A stretch of DNA of 7,715 bases from Bacteroidota bacterium (lineage in GTDB: Bacteria > Bacteroidota > Bacteroidia > Chitinophagales > Chitinophagaceae), in the NCBI GenBank assembly GCA_018267795.1, contig JAFDXS010000097.1:1-7715 (forward strand), given 5' to 3'. Numbering within the stretch: position 1 is the first letter of the stretch; each line of letters opens with the position of its first letter. Below the pieces are notes generated by a model, which had not been told where the DNA came from, searched no databases, and saw nothing but the letters and a program-made list of their open reading frames with translations. Positions 1 through 6,588 of the stretch are shown here, in pieces. Made by a program: the position numbers and the translations under genes.

Positions 1-692
1 AGTGCAGGGCGCAAAGGTTCTGAAACATTAATGTAGTCTATACGCCAGCCTTTATTGCGTTCGCGCGATGCGGCACGCAGGCTCCACCAGGAGTACTGAT
101 GCGGATGCGGATTGAAACACCTGAAGGCATCTACATAACCATTCTCAAAAAACTTGTCCATCCAGGCGCGCTCTTCCGGAAGAAAACCTGATGAGTTTTT
201 ATTGCTTTTGGGATCGTGAATATCTATGGGTTTGTGACAGATATTATAGTCACCGCATATAATCAATCTTGGGCGCGTGGCACGCAGCTCATCCAGATAA
301 ACATAAAATTCATCGAGCCATTGGTACTTATATGCCTGGCGCTCATCGCCACTGGTGCCGCTGGGAAAATATGCGTTAATGAGTGTGACATCGCCAAAGT
401 CGGCGCGTATTACCCTACCCTCGGCGTCACTTTGCATTATACCGTTGCCATAGAATACGGCATCAGGCTGCAGACGGGTAAATATGGCTACACCACTATA
501 GCCCTTCTTTTCTGCAGAGAACCAAAATGTTTCATAGCCTAATGCATGTATAGCATTGTAGTCCACATTTTCTTTTAAAGCTTTTATTTCCTGCAGGCAT
601 ACTATATCTGCTGGGTTCCCTGCCAACCAGTCGAGAAAACCTTTATTAATAGCGCTTCTTACACCGTTGACGTTATATGATATTATCTTCAT
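1..692 (-). CDS. xth: Exodeoxyribonuclease III (AP endonuclease, Xth family), C-terminus cut by window edge
   Basis: Cytoplasmic DNA-repair nuclease of the exonuclease III/EEP fold, a family that cleaves at abasic sites and removes 3' blocks in base excision repair. About 230 residues are visible from the ATG at 692. Active-site blocks appear in order: N7 in SYNVNG, metal ligand E35 in LQEIK, Y108 in NAYFPSGTSG, D148 and N150 in GDYN, the family segment FLPEERAWMD at 170-179, and D219 in WRIDY. The final block with the catalytic Asp-His (SDH) is missing only because the gene leaves the window; bacterial members are about 250-260 residues, so roughly 25 are cut off. The ATG overlaps the stop of the upstream haem-binding gene as ATGA, which supports this start and suggests translational coupling. 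Nothing in the visible part looks degraded. Confidence 0.95.
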   Translation of the reverse strand, partial: MKIISYNVNGVRSAINKGFLDWLAGNPADIVCLQEIKALKENVDYNAIHALGYETFWFSAEKKGYSGVAIFTRLQPDAVFYGNGIMQSDAEGRVIRADFGDVTLINAYFPSGTSGDERQAYKYQWLDEFYVYLDELRATRPRLIICGDYNICHKPIDIHDPKSNKNSSGFLPEERAWMDKFFENGYVDAFRCFNPHPHQYSWWSLRAASRERNKGWRIDYINVSEPLRPA

Positions 693-1171
693 GGTCTTTT
701 TGTACTGTCTATAGTCAGTTGTTGAGCTAAGTTAGTTGCCCAATCTGCAACTGCTTTTGATTCATCCTTAGTAAGCACAGCATCTCTGTGTATCCACAAG
801 TAGCTACCTAATGGCATCCAGCCTTCGTTTACGGATTTAGCTATTTTAGTGAATTTCTTTATTTGTCTTTTCTTGGTATATGTGCCGATCTCCGAGAAAT
901 TCAGTTCATGCTTGCCTTCGTGCACGTGGTTATCAAGCCACCAGGCTACAGGTTGTATATTGTTGTACCAAGGATAACGTGTATTATTACTATGGCAGTC
1001 GTAACAAGCTTTTTCAAGAATGCTTTCTACGTTGTCTGGTACCGTATAGACCTTCGTTATGTCGTTTGGTCCCTTAGCGGTGGCCAGGTTCTTTGTGGGA
1101 TGAAAGAATTGTATCAATACTAATACTATCAATAAAATAACGACGACTCTTTTAAGGATCTTTTTTGCCAT
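689..1171 (-). CDS. Membrane-anchored haem-binding domain protein (mono-haem, CxxCH)
   Basis: A 160-residue protein with a short basic N-terminus (MAKKILKR) and a hydrophobic helix at about residues 9-23, which probably acts as an uncleaved signal anchor and places the rest in the periplasm. One c-type haem attachment motif, C56-Y-D-C59-H60, is followed by the segments RYPWYNNIQP (65-74) and WMPLGSYLWIH (118-128). These are typical of the small Bacteroidota 'haem-binding domain' family (Haem_bd type). M119 is a candidate second axial haem ligand, by inference. The stop overlaps the start of the exonuclease III gene by 4 nt, so the two are very likely co-transcribed and coupled. The start lies about 40 nt after the terminator of the upstream peptidase gene, so a promoter probably sits in 1172-1200, though no good match is visible. 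The electron-transfer partner is unknown. Confidence 0.88.
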   Translation of the reverse strand: MAKKILKRVVVILLIVLVLIQFFHPTKNLATAKGPNDITKVYTVPDNVESILEKACYDCHSNNTRYPWYNNIQPVAWWLDNHVHEGKHELNFSEIGTYTKKRQIKKFTKIAKSVNEGWMPLGSYLWIHRDAVLTKDESKAVADWATNLAQQLTIDSTKRP

Positions 1172-1200
1172 AGTATAAATTCTTGATTAAAAATATGGAT

Positions 1201-1230
1201 AAAAAAATTACGCCGCATTAGCTGCGGCGT
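1201..1230 (-). terminator. Rho-independent terminator of the S9 peptidase transcript
   Basis: A perfect 8-bp GC-rich stem (acgccgca at 1210-1217 with tgcggcgt at 1223-1230) closes a 5-nt loop. On the minus strand it is followed by a run of seven T (plus-strand A run 1201-1207). It starts 14 nt past the stop of the S9 peptidase gene and separates it from the haem-binding gene. Confidence 0.8.
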
Positions 1231-1243
1231 TAATTCTGTTTTG

Positions 1244-3268
1244 TTATTTCAAAGTTTCATCCAGCCACTTAAAGAACTCATGCTGCCATACGAGCGCATT
1301 TTGTGCGTGTAAAACCCAGTGATTTTCGTTAGGCAAGTATAGCAATTTACTTTTAATACCTCTTAGCTGTGCTGCCTGAAATGCTTCAAGTCCCTGCTCT
1401 ACCGGCACACGGTAATCTATGCCGCCCTGTACTATCATAATAGGAGTATTCCACTTATCTACAAAGTTGCTTGGGTTAAATTTCGCATAGCTTGCAGGCT
1501 CAGGGTGCTGCCAGTAAGCACCATTCATATCCCAGTTGGCAAACCATAATTCTTCAGTAGTACCATACCAGCTCTTAAGATCGAACAAACCATCATGCGC
1601 TATGAAAGTTTTAAAGCGATTGTTGTGCATACCTGCAAGCATATATACACTATAGCCACCATAGCTGGCACCTATACAGCCCAGCCTGTCTTTATCTACA
1701 TAAGGCTCGTTAGCCATATCATCAATTGCTGACAGATAATCGCGCATTGGCTGGCCACCCCAGTCTTTGCTTATATCTTCATTCCATTTCACACCCCAGC
1801 CCGGCATACCACGACGGTTAGGAGCAACAATGATATAGCCCTGTGCTGCAATTAACTGAAAATTCCAGCGGAAGCTGTAAAACTGAGTGAGTGCAGACTG
1901 CGGGCCTCCCTGACAATACAACAGTGTAGGATATTTCTTATTAGGATCGAAATGAGGAGGGTAAATGATCCATACGCCCATCTTCTTGCCGTCTGTAGTG
2001 ATTACTTTACGCAAGACCGTTTTGCTGGGAGCTATAGTACTATACATTGCATCGTTCTCGTGCGTTAATGCGTGCATGGTGCCATTGGCTATGTTTACCG
2101 CATACAGTTCTGCAGCATGATTCATATCAGTACGAGTGATAACCAACTCTTTGCCTGATTGGCCAGTGATTCCTGCCACATCAAAATCGCCTTTTGTTAT
2201 CTGGCGAATAGCCGGTTTGAATTTATTGGTAAGCTTTTCGCCTACGTTCACCTCAAATGCCTGTACTGTGCCCTGCCATGGTGCATTGAAATATATTTTT
2301 GTGCTGTTTTTGTCCCATATAAAACCTTCTATGGTACCATCCCAGTCTTCAGTGACATTCATTTTGTACACATCGTTCTTGCCAAGGTCCATTACATAGA
2401 TATCATTCTTGTCAGCTTCGTAGCCATCATGCTTCATGCTGGTCCATGCTATTCTCTTGCCATCAGGGCTGAACAATGGCTGAGTATCATAGCCCATCAT
2501 ACCTACTGTGAGGTTGGTAGTATTCTTTGAATGCAGATCATAAGAATAGATGTCGGTATTAGTGCTCTGTGCATATTCTTTACCAAACTTCTTCTTACAT
2601 ACATACACTAAAGATTTGCTATCTGCAGACCAGATAAAATCTTCTGCACCGCCGAAAGGTTTTTGCGGACAATCGTATGCCTGACCTTCCATAATATCGG
2701 TAGTAGCGCCGTCCTTTAAGCGTACAATAAAGACATGAGAAAACTTACCATCTTCCCAGGTATCCCAGTGACGATAGTTAAGATCGGTATAAACCTTTGC
2801 AGTAGTCTTTTTAAAATCAGGGTACAAATCAGTGCCCAGCATTGGTTTTACCAACACATCTTTAGAGAAGGCGACATAGTTGCCATCAGGTGATACGCGT
2901 ATATTATCCGCATCATCCATATTGTCAGCTACCTTCTTCCAGTTATTTCCCTGATCTGTACTGCGGTACAGCGATTTTTCGTCAGTTGCATACCAGGCTG
3001 CTTTATCACGCTGTACTATCGTTTTTCCTTCCGGTGCTTTCCACTCAGTTTTATTGCCGTTAGCCACATTCAGCACAAAGTGTTTTGCTATTCGCTTCTC
3101 GGTATTTATATCTGTTACAGATGATGTATAGTACACACTTTTATTATTGGGGCTCATACCTTCAGCATTTACATGCTTCAGGCTCCAGAGCAACTCAGGG
3201 GTCATGTGGTCTTGTGCGTACACATTGACACCTGCCAATAATAAGAGTAGAAATATGGGACGTTTCAT
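1244..3268 (-). CDS. Exported S9 family serine peptidase (prolyl oligopeptidase / dipeptidyl peptidase type)
   Basis: A 674-residue peptidase with a signal peptide (residues 1-18, MKRPIFLLLLLAGVNVYA, cleaved before Q19), so it should act in the periplasm or on the cell surface. Residues about 30-415 look like a beta-propeller, with repeated 'SPDG'-type blades at 126-129 and 267-270. Residues about 420-674 form the alpha/beta-hydrolase domain. The catalytic triad is complete: S535 in GASYGGYS, D618 in QGGIDYRVP, H650 in NENHW. The oxyanion region YCQGGPQ (451-457) and the segment DWGGQPMRDY (502-511) are typical of S9 peptidases. Length and layout resemble the DPP5-like or acylaminoacyl-peptidase-like S9 enzymes of Bacteroidota, which release dipeptides or blocked residues from oligopeptides; the exact specificity cannot be read from sequence. 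It follows the Ig-like lipoprotein gene by 31 nt with no terminator between, so the two probably share a transcript. Confidence 0.94.
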   Translation of the reverse strand: MKRPIFLLLLLAGVNVYAQDHMTPELLWSLKHVNAEGMSPNNKSVYYTSSVTDINTEKRIAKHFVLNVANGNKTEWKAPEGKTIVQRDKAAWYATDEKSLYRSTDQGNNWKKVADNMDDADNIRVSPDGNYVAFSKDVLVKPMLGTDLYPDFKKTTAKVYTDLNYRHWDTWEDGKFSHVFIVRLKDGATTDIMEGQAYDCPQKPFGGAEDFIWSADSKSLVYVCKKKFGKEYAQSTNTDIYSYDLHSKNTTNLTVGMMGYDTQPLFSPDGKRIAWTSMKHDGYEADKNDIYVMDLGKNDVYKMNVTEDWDGTIEGFIWDKNSTKIYFNAPWQGTVQAFEVNVGEKLTNKFKPAIRQITKGDFDVAGITGQSGKELVITRTDMNHAAELYAVNIANGTMHALTHENDAMYSTIAPSKTVLRKVITTDGKKMGVWIIYPPHFDPNKKYPTLLYCQGGPQSALTQFYSFRWNFQLIAAQGYIIVAPNRRGMPGWGVKWNEDISKDWGGQPMRDYLSAIDDMANEPYVDKDRLGCIGASYGGYSVYMLAGMHNNRFKTFIAHDGLFDLKSWYGTTEELWFANWDMNGAYWQHPEPASYAKFNPSNFVDKWNTPIMIVQGGIDYRVPVEQGLEAFQAAQLRGIKSKLLYLPNENHWVLHAQNALVWQHEFFKWLDETLK

Positions 3269-3299
3269 GTTTAAATATTATTATGAAGAATTAAAAGTA

Positions 3300-4820
3300 T
3301 TATTTATTGGGTGGTGGTGCAAACTTGCTATTACCAATCCTTGGCTTTGCTTTAGGGGCAGTCTTTGATACCGGTGGCTGACTGAAATCTATAATATGCT
3401 CCCAGCCGGCCTTTAGCTGTATTGGATCACCGTAAGGGATAATATCTTCCGGTTGTATTTTGCCAAGCAAATTACCGGGATCCCATTTACCATTACCATT
3501 TTTATCTACTATAATAAGCATGGTATAGTTAGCCGGCTGCAGATGAATGAGATCGATAAGCGTATCTGTGATAGGCTTTTGCTGTATGGTATCTGTTTCA
3601 TTCTTTACCAGTAATACATATTCTTTGCCCAGGTATTTACGGGGAATACGCACATGAAGTATACCGTAGTCTTCATCCCTTTTTGTCCTGAACACATATT
3701 TAGATGGCATGGCATCACCTGCGCTATCTTTTGCAAAGCCCTTTAGCAGGCGCAGGGTGTACAGCATATTCTGTTGCCAATTGCAGTCTATCAGTATTTT
3801 ATTCTTCCTGGCAGTATCCTGGTGTATGTTGGCAGCTACAGGCATGGTAACACCTTCGCTATCGTAGCTAAGGGTTATTCTTTCTTTATTCAGCGTTGTA
3901 ATATCTTTATTAAAAGTTACTGTTACAGGCTTTATTATCTCTTTCGTGCGTTTTCGCGCATCGCTGGTATCAACATCTACAACATACACAAAGCCTTCCT
4001 TTGCTTTGGCAGCCTGCCGTGCTTTAACTAATGCTGCATTTTGCGCTACTAAACTGGCAGTATCTTTTTTAGAACGCAGGCTATCGTTTTCTTTAAATAT
4101 CTTCAACAAAATATGAGGCTGGCTTGTATCGCCGGGACGCACAGTGGTGTTATTAAATCCTATCCACTCATCGCCGGCATCATATATAAGGTTAGCATTC
4201 CTATCTTTGAGCGCATAGATGCGAAATGTCTTATCAGGCAGCCCTTTAAATGAAAAATCCCCGCCGCTATTAACAGGAGTAACATACAAAGGTTTTTCGC
4301 GCACAATGGCACTATCAGATTTAGCAGCACTATACAATTCTATTATTATAGAGCCCGTATCTATCATACCTGTAAAAGCATTGAGCACACTACCATTCAG
4401 CTCAAGCGAATCGAAATAAGAACCTGTGCTGAATGTATATGTATAGCCAGTGAACGGATTACCCTCATGCAAATCCCTTATTGCCTTGCCAAATGTAATG
4501 CGGTATGTGGTATTGCTTTGCAACAGCGTATCTGCAATGCGCAGGTTCACGTGTTTATTGGCGCTGGTTACTATAAGCGGTATGGCCAATATTGGAGATA
4601 TCTGTACGTCTTTATTTGCGTCAGTAAGTGTTATGTATTCATCAAAGCGCAGCACCAGCTTACTTACGCGAGTATTCAACAAAGAATCTGCAGGAGTAAC
4701 GGATAATAACTTAGGAGGGGTTACATCCTTTTTACCACCAGTGGGTGGGACTATATTGGCACAACCTGCACCAATAAAAACAAGGATAACCAATAAAATA
4801 CTGCTGAAACGAATGCTCAT
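3300..4820 (-). CDS. Ig-like (Big_5) domain lipoprotein of the CANIVPPTGG family
   Basis: A predicted 506-residue outer-envelope lipoprotein. The signal peptide (MSIRFSSILLVILVFIGAG) ends at lipid-attachment C20, and CANIVPPTGGKKD at 20-32 matches a widespread Bacteroidota lipoprotein family. Residues about 34-133 form one bacterial Ig-like (Big_5) domain, beginning TPPKLLSVTPADS and ending in YTFSTG. Two Asp/Asn-rich loops, DRNANLIYD (206-214) and DKNGNGKWD (439-447), resemble calcium-binding loops. The region 250-300 is Lys/Ala-rich, and the C-terminus is Pro/Lys-rich. The frame stays open to 4901, but the ATG at 4820 is chosen because it puts the signal peptide at the N-terminus. A TATTTTTG box (plus strand 4828-4835) lies 7 nt upstream, so the mRNA may be nearly leaderless. 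It heads a likely two-gene unit with the S9 peptidase. Molecular function is unknown; a structural or scaffold role is inference. Confidence 0.85.
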   Translation of the reverse strand: MSIRFSSILLVILVFIGAGCANIVPPTGGKKDVTPPKLLSVTPADSLLNTRVSKLVLRFDEYITLTDANKDVQISPILAIPLIVTSANKHVNLRIADTLLQSNTTYRITFGKAIRDLHEGNPFTGYTYTFSTGSYFDSLELNGSVLNAFTGMIDTGSIIIELYSAAKSDSAIVREKPLYVTPVNSGGDFSFKGLPDKTFRIYALKDRNANLIYDAGDEWIGFNNTTVRPGDTSQPHILLKIFKENDSLRSKKDTASLVAQNAALVKARQAAKAKEGFVYVVDVDTSDARKRTKEIIKPVTVTFNKDITTLNKERITLSYDSEGVTMPVAANIHQDTARKNKILIDCNWQQNMLYTLRLLKGFAKDSAGDAMPSKYVFRTKRDEDYGILHVRIPRKYLGKEYVLLVKNETDTIQQKPITDTLIDLIHLQPANYTMLIIVDKNGNGKWDPGNLLGKIQPEDIIPYGDPIQLKAGWEHIIDFSQPPVSKTAPKAKPRIGNSKFAPPPNK

Positions 4821-4934
4821 TTGCGCCCAAAAATAACATTTAACCACTAATGAATATCGTATAATATATTTTTCAAAACTATTTGCATTTTTGATTAGCA
4901 TTTACAGCTAATATTGCAGATAAATAAAACCATT
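4821..4934. promoter_or_regulatory. Divergent intergenic region between the lipoprotein and glutathione peroxidase genes
   Basis: This AT-rich 114-nt gap must hold the promoters of both divergent units. On the minus strand, TATTTTTG (plus coordinates 4828-4835) fits the Bacteroidota -7 consensus TAnnTTTG, but no good -33 TTTG lies about 19 nt away. On the plus strand only weak matches are seen. Neither start has a Shine-Dalgarno sequence. That it is a promoter region follows from the layout; the exact boxes are uncertain. Confidence 0.4.
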
Positions 4935-5477
4935 ATGATACTAAGTATTTTATTGATGCTAAAGTTCTTCTTTATGGCACCACCTGAACACAAAGACATT
5001 CCTAAAAGCATTTATGATTTTAAAGTAAGCGGCCTGACAGGCGGTACTATAGACTTCTCCAAGTATAAAGGCAAGAAGATACTGATAGTAAATACGGCCT
5101 CTAAATGCGGCAACACGCCCCAGTACAAACAACTGGAAGCACTATCTAAAAAATACCAGGGGAAATTGGTAATTGTAGGCTTCCCTGCTAACAACTTTGG
5201 CCGGCAGGAACCGGGCAGTAATGGCGAAATAGCTGAATTTTGTAAAAAGAACTATGGTGTAACCTTTCCTATGGCAGCCAAAATATCTGTAAAGGGAGAT
5301 GATATGGCACCGATATACGTATGGCTTACTAACGAGCAATACAACGGGTACAAAAACTCTGAGGTAACATGGAACTTCCAGAAATATTTACTGGACGAAC
5401 ACGGCAAGCTGGTAGCAGTATTTGACCCAAGCTTAAAGCCAGACGCACCGGAGGTGATTGCAGCCATTGAAAAATAA
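4935..5477 (+). CDS. Glutathione peroxidase family protein (Cys type, probably thioredoxin-dependent)
   Basis: A 180-residue peroxidase of the thioredoxin-fold GPx family, which reduces hydrogen peroxide and organic hydroperoxides. The peroxidatic Cys58 lies in NTASKCGNTPQY, where animal enzymes carry selenocysteine. The rest of the tetrad is present: Q91 in FGRQEPG, and W146-N147 in TWNFQKYL. C103 in EFCKKNYGVTFP sits where the resolving Cys of thioredoxin-dependent members such as E. coli BtuE lies, so a 2-Cys thioredoxin-linked cycle is inferred. The usual FPCNQF reads FPANNF here, lacking that non-essential Cys. The N-terminus (about residues 1-14, MILSILLMLKFFFM) is hydrophobic and could export or anchor the protein, although no clear cleavage site is seen. 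The ATG at 4935 is preferred over a TTG at 4914. It is the only plus-strand gene in the window and ends at its own terminator. Confidence 0.93.
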   Translation: MILSILLMLKFFFMAPPEHKDIPKSIYDFKVSGLTGGTIDFSKYKGKKILIVNTASKCGNTPQYKQLEALSKKYQGKLVIVGFPANNFGRQEPGSNGEIAEFCKKNYGVTFPMAAKISVKGDDMAPIYVWLTNEQYNGYKNSEVTWNFQKYLLDEHGKLVAVFDPSLKPDAPEVIAAIEK

Positions 5478-5497
5478 AATTTCTGTTATAAAGCAAT

Positions 5498-5529
5498 AAA
5501 AAAGACCGGAAAATGTTCCGGTCTTTTTT
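5498..5529. terminator. Bidirectional rho-independent terminator between convergent genes
   Basis: A perfect stem (gaccggaa 5504-5511 with ttccggtc 5516-5523) with a 4-nt loop is flanked by six A on the left and six T on the right, so it works on both strands. It lies 20 nt after the glutathione peroxidase stop and 31 nt after the stop of the convergent Gly/Tyr-rich gene. Confidence 0.88.
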
Positions 5530-5560
5530 AATTAAATCACTCTTTAAACAAACTGCATCA

Positions 5561-6016
5561 TTAACGGCGATGTCCGTAACCATAGCCACCGCCGCGTGGG
5601 CCATAACCTCCACGGCCACCATAACCGCCATAACCTCCACGTTCGTAACCACCTCTGTGTTCATAACCACGTCCGTATCCGCCACCGTATGCATATTCCC
5701 TGTGGCCCCATCCGCCCCGGTATCCGTAAGCCCTGTAGCGAGGATATGCGTAATAGCCACCGCCGTAATAGGCATCACCGCAATAAGGAGCGGGAGCCGG
5801 AGCACAATCGCCATAATAAGGCGCAGGAGCATAGCCACCATAATAGCCACCGCCTACTACTACACCGGGCATGGGTACTGCCACCCTAACCCTTACATGC
5901 GGACCGCACCAATGTCCTCCACCCCAGGGATGCGCACTAGCCTGGTTGCTCAATCCAAATGTCAATACAGTTACCAATAATGCTACTGCCATCAGCCTGG
6001 TTTTCATAATCCTCAT
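5561..6016 (-). CDS. Exported Gly/Tyr-rich low-complexity protein
   Basis: A 151-residue protein of unknown function. A clear signal peptide ends in NQASA|HPWGGG (cleavage after residue 28). The mature part begins with HVRVRVAVPMPG (40-51), an alternating-valine segment shared in outline with the two following small genes. A short duplicated APAPYYGDC / APAPYCGDA unit follows (64-81), then a long Gly/Tyr/Arg tail made of GGY and RGG steps (85-151). Cysteines occur at 37, 71 and 79. Start choice is open: the ATG at 6007 (residue 4) gives an equally good signal peptide. Overlapping open frames on both strands come from the biased composition; the signal peptide, the downstream terminator and the lack of any recognisable protein in the other frames favour this frame. 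Surface adhesion, matrix or metal binding are possible roles but speculative. It is probably monocistronic. Confidence 0.72.
   Translation of the reverse strand: MRIMKTRLMAVALLVTVLTFGLSNQASAHPWGGGHWCGPHVRVRVAVPMPGVVVGGGYYGGYAPAPYYGDCAPAPAPYCGDAYYGGGYYAYPRYRAYGYRGGWGHREYAYGGGYGRGYEHRGGYERGGYGGYGGRGGYGPRGGGYGYGHRR
5600..5641 (-). repeat. Short internal direct repeats encoding GGY/RGG steps
   Basis: The 15-nt string gccataacctccacg occurs at 5600-5614 and again at 5627-5641, inside the Gly-rich tail of the exported protein gene. Less exact copies continue on both sides. The repeats stay in frame (27-nt period), as expected of a coding tail expanded by slippage or duplication. Confidence 0.7.
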
Positions 6017-6081
6017 TTTTTATTGTTATTAAATTGGTTTATCCAAGTAATACAATTTGCTTGCCAAAATTTTAATAAAAG

Positions 6082-6108
6082 AAAAAAGCACTCTCCAGGA
6101 GTGCTTTT
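6082..6108 (-). terminator. Rho-independent terminator of the His/Pro-rich gene
   Basis: The stem gcactc (6088-6093) pairs with gagtgc (6099-6104) around a 5-nt loop. Six A on the left become the T run on the minus strand; four T stand on the right. It lies 34 nt past the stop of the His/Pro-rich gene and upstream of the Gly/Tyr-rich gene, so it separates their transcripts. Confidence 0.78.
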
Positions 6109-6141
6109 GAAAAGCTAAAGATTTATTAAACCAAACTTATG

Positions 6142-6420
6142 CTATGGATGTGGCGGCATCGGTGGATGCGGCGGCATTGGCGGGTGAGGTGGCGGTCCCG
6201 GAGGGCCAGGAGGAAGACCAGGTCGCGGTGGAGGTAATGGCACACTTACATCTACCCTTGCCCTACTGTGATGATAATGATGCGGGTGATGATAGTATCC
6301 ATGATAATAGCGTCCGTGATAACGATGGTAATACCTATGGTGACATTGTGCATAGGTAGTATTATATGATACCATCATTACAACAAACATAATGGCTGAA
6401 AAAAATAGTTTCTTCTTCAT
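6142..6420 (-). CDS. Exported His/Tyr-rich, Pro-tailed small protein
   Basis: A 92-residue protein of unknown function with a signal peptide (MKKKLFFSAIMFVVMM...TTYA, cleaved before Q25). The mature protein has three zones. Residues 26-51 are a His/Tyr-rich stretch with 11 His and one Cys (C26). Residues 53-61 are an alternating-valine segment, RARVDVSVP. Residues 62-92 are an almost pure Pro tail ending in tandem PPHPPM units, with three more His. The frame is open back to 6453, but the ATG at 6420 places the signal peptide correctly. No Shine-Dalgarno is present. The His density suggests metal (Cu, Zn, Ni) or haem binding, by inference from composition only; no known domain is recognised. 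It lies between two terminators, so it is probably transcribed alone. Confidence 0.68.
   Translation of the reverse strand: MKKKLFFSAIMFVVMMVSYNTTYAQCHHRYYHRYHGRYYHGYYHHPHHYHHSRARVDVSVPLPPPRPGLPPGPPGPPPHPPMPPHPPMPPHP
6145..6180 (-). repeat. 18-bp tandem repeat encoding PPHPPM
   Basis: Two adjacent 18-bp units (6145-6162 and 6163-6180) differ at only two positions; a more degenerate unit follows at 6181-6198. They encode the C-terminal six-residue Pro/His/Met repeat of the small exported protein and sit directly beside its stop codon. Confidence 0.8.
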
Positions 6421-6542
6421 TACAAATGTGTTAGTTAAGAATACATTATCCAAATTCGTACCAACATTTTAAACCCCTATAAATGAATGCATTAAATAGA
6501 AATGAAAATAAATATAGTGATGAATAGTGTAGATCAGGCAAC

Positions 6543-6569
6543 AAAAATGCCCCTTCGTAGAAGAGGCAT
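6543..6569 (-). terminator. Rho-independent terminator of the WxPGxW gene
   Basis: A 10-bp stem (6547-6556 with 6560-6569) closes a 3-nt loop. The one non-Watson-Crick position (6552/6564) is a G-U wobble in minus-strand RNA but a C-A mismatch in plus-strand RNA. The A run at 6543-6547 gives five T on the minus strand. It is therefore oriented to end the gene that stops at 6589. Confidence 0.72.
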
Positions 6570-6588
6570 ATATGAGCATTATAAAGAA

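Noticed and set aside
216..542. Plus-strand 108-residue frame at the left end
   Set aside because: It lies opposite the exonuclease III gene, whose active-site motifs are all intact on the minus strand.
2136..2530. Plus-strand frames opposite the S9 peptidase
   Set aside because: They lie entirely antisense to a well-conserved gene and show no recognisable domain.
4821..4901. N-terminal extension of the Ig-like lipoprotein to the ATG at 4901
   Set aside because: It would bury the lipoprotein signal peptide 27 residues inside the protein and occupy the divergent promoter region.
4914..4934. Alternative TTG start for the glutathione peroxidase gene
   Set aside because: It adds seven polar residues before the hydrophobic N-terminus and has no ribosome-binding support; the ATG at 4935 is simpler.
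5570..5850. Repeats that might be taken for a CRISPR-like or intergenic repeat array
   Set aside because: The repeats are short, degenerate, in frame and in multiples of three, and encode GGY/RGG and APAP steps; there are no constant repeats with unique spacers.
5329..5980. Open frames on both strands (minus 5329-5850; plus 5513-5980 and 5596-5889) overlapping the Gly/Tyr-rich gene
   Set aside because: They are by-products of the GC-rich repetitive coding tail. Their proteins have implausible composition (Met/Ala/Val or Thr/Ile runs, Arg/His runs), no signal peptide at a sensible start, and two of them cross the terminator at 5498-5529.
6421..6453. N-terminal extension of the His/Pro-rich protein to the ATG at 6453
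   Set aside because: The MKKK start at 6420 places the signal peptide correctly; the extension adds 11 residues in front of it.
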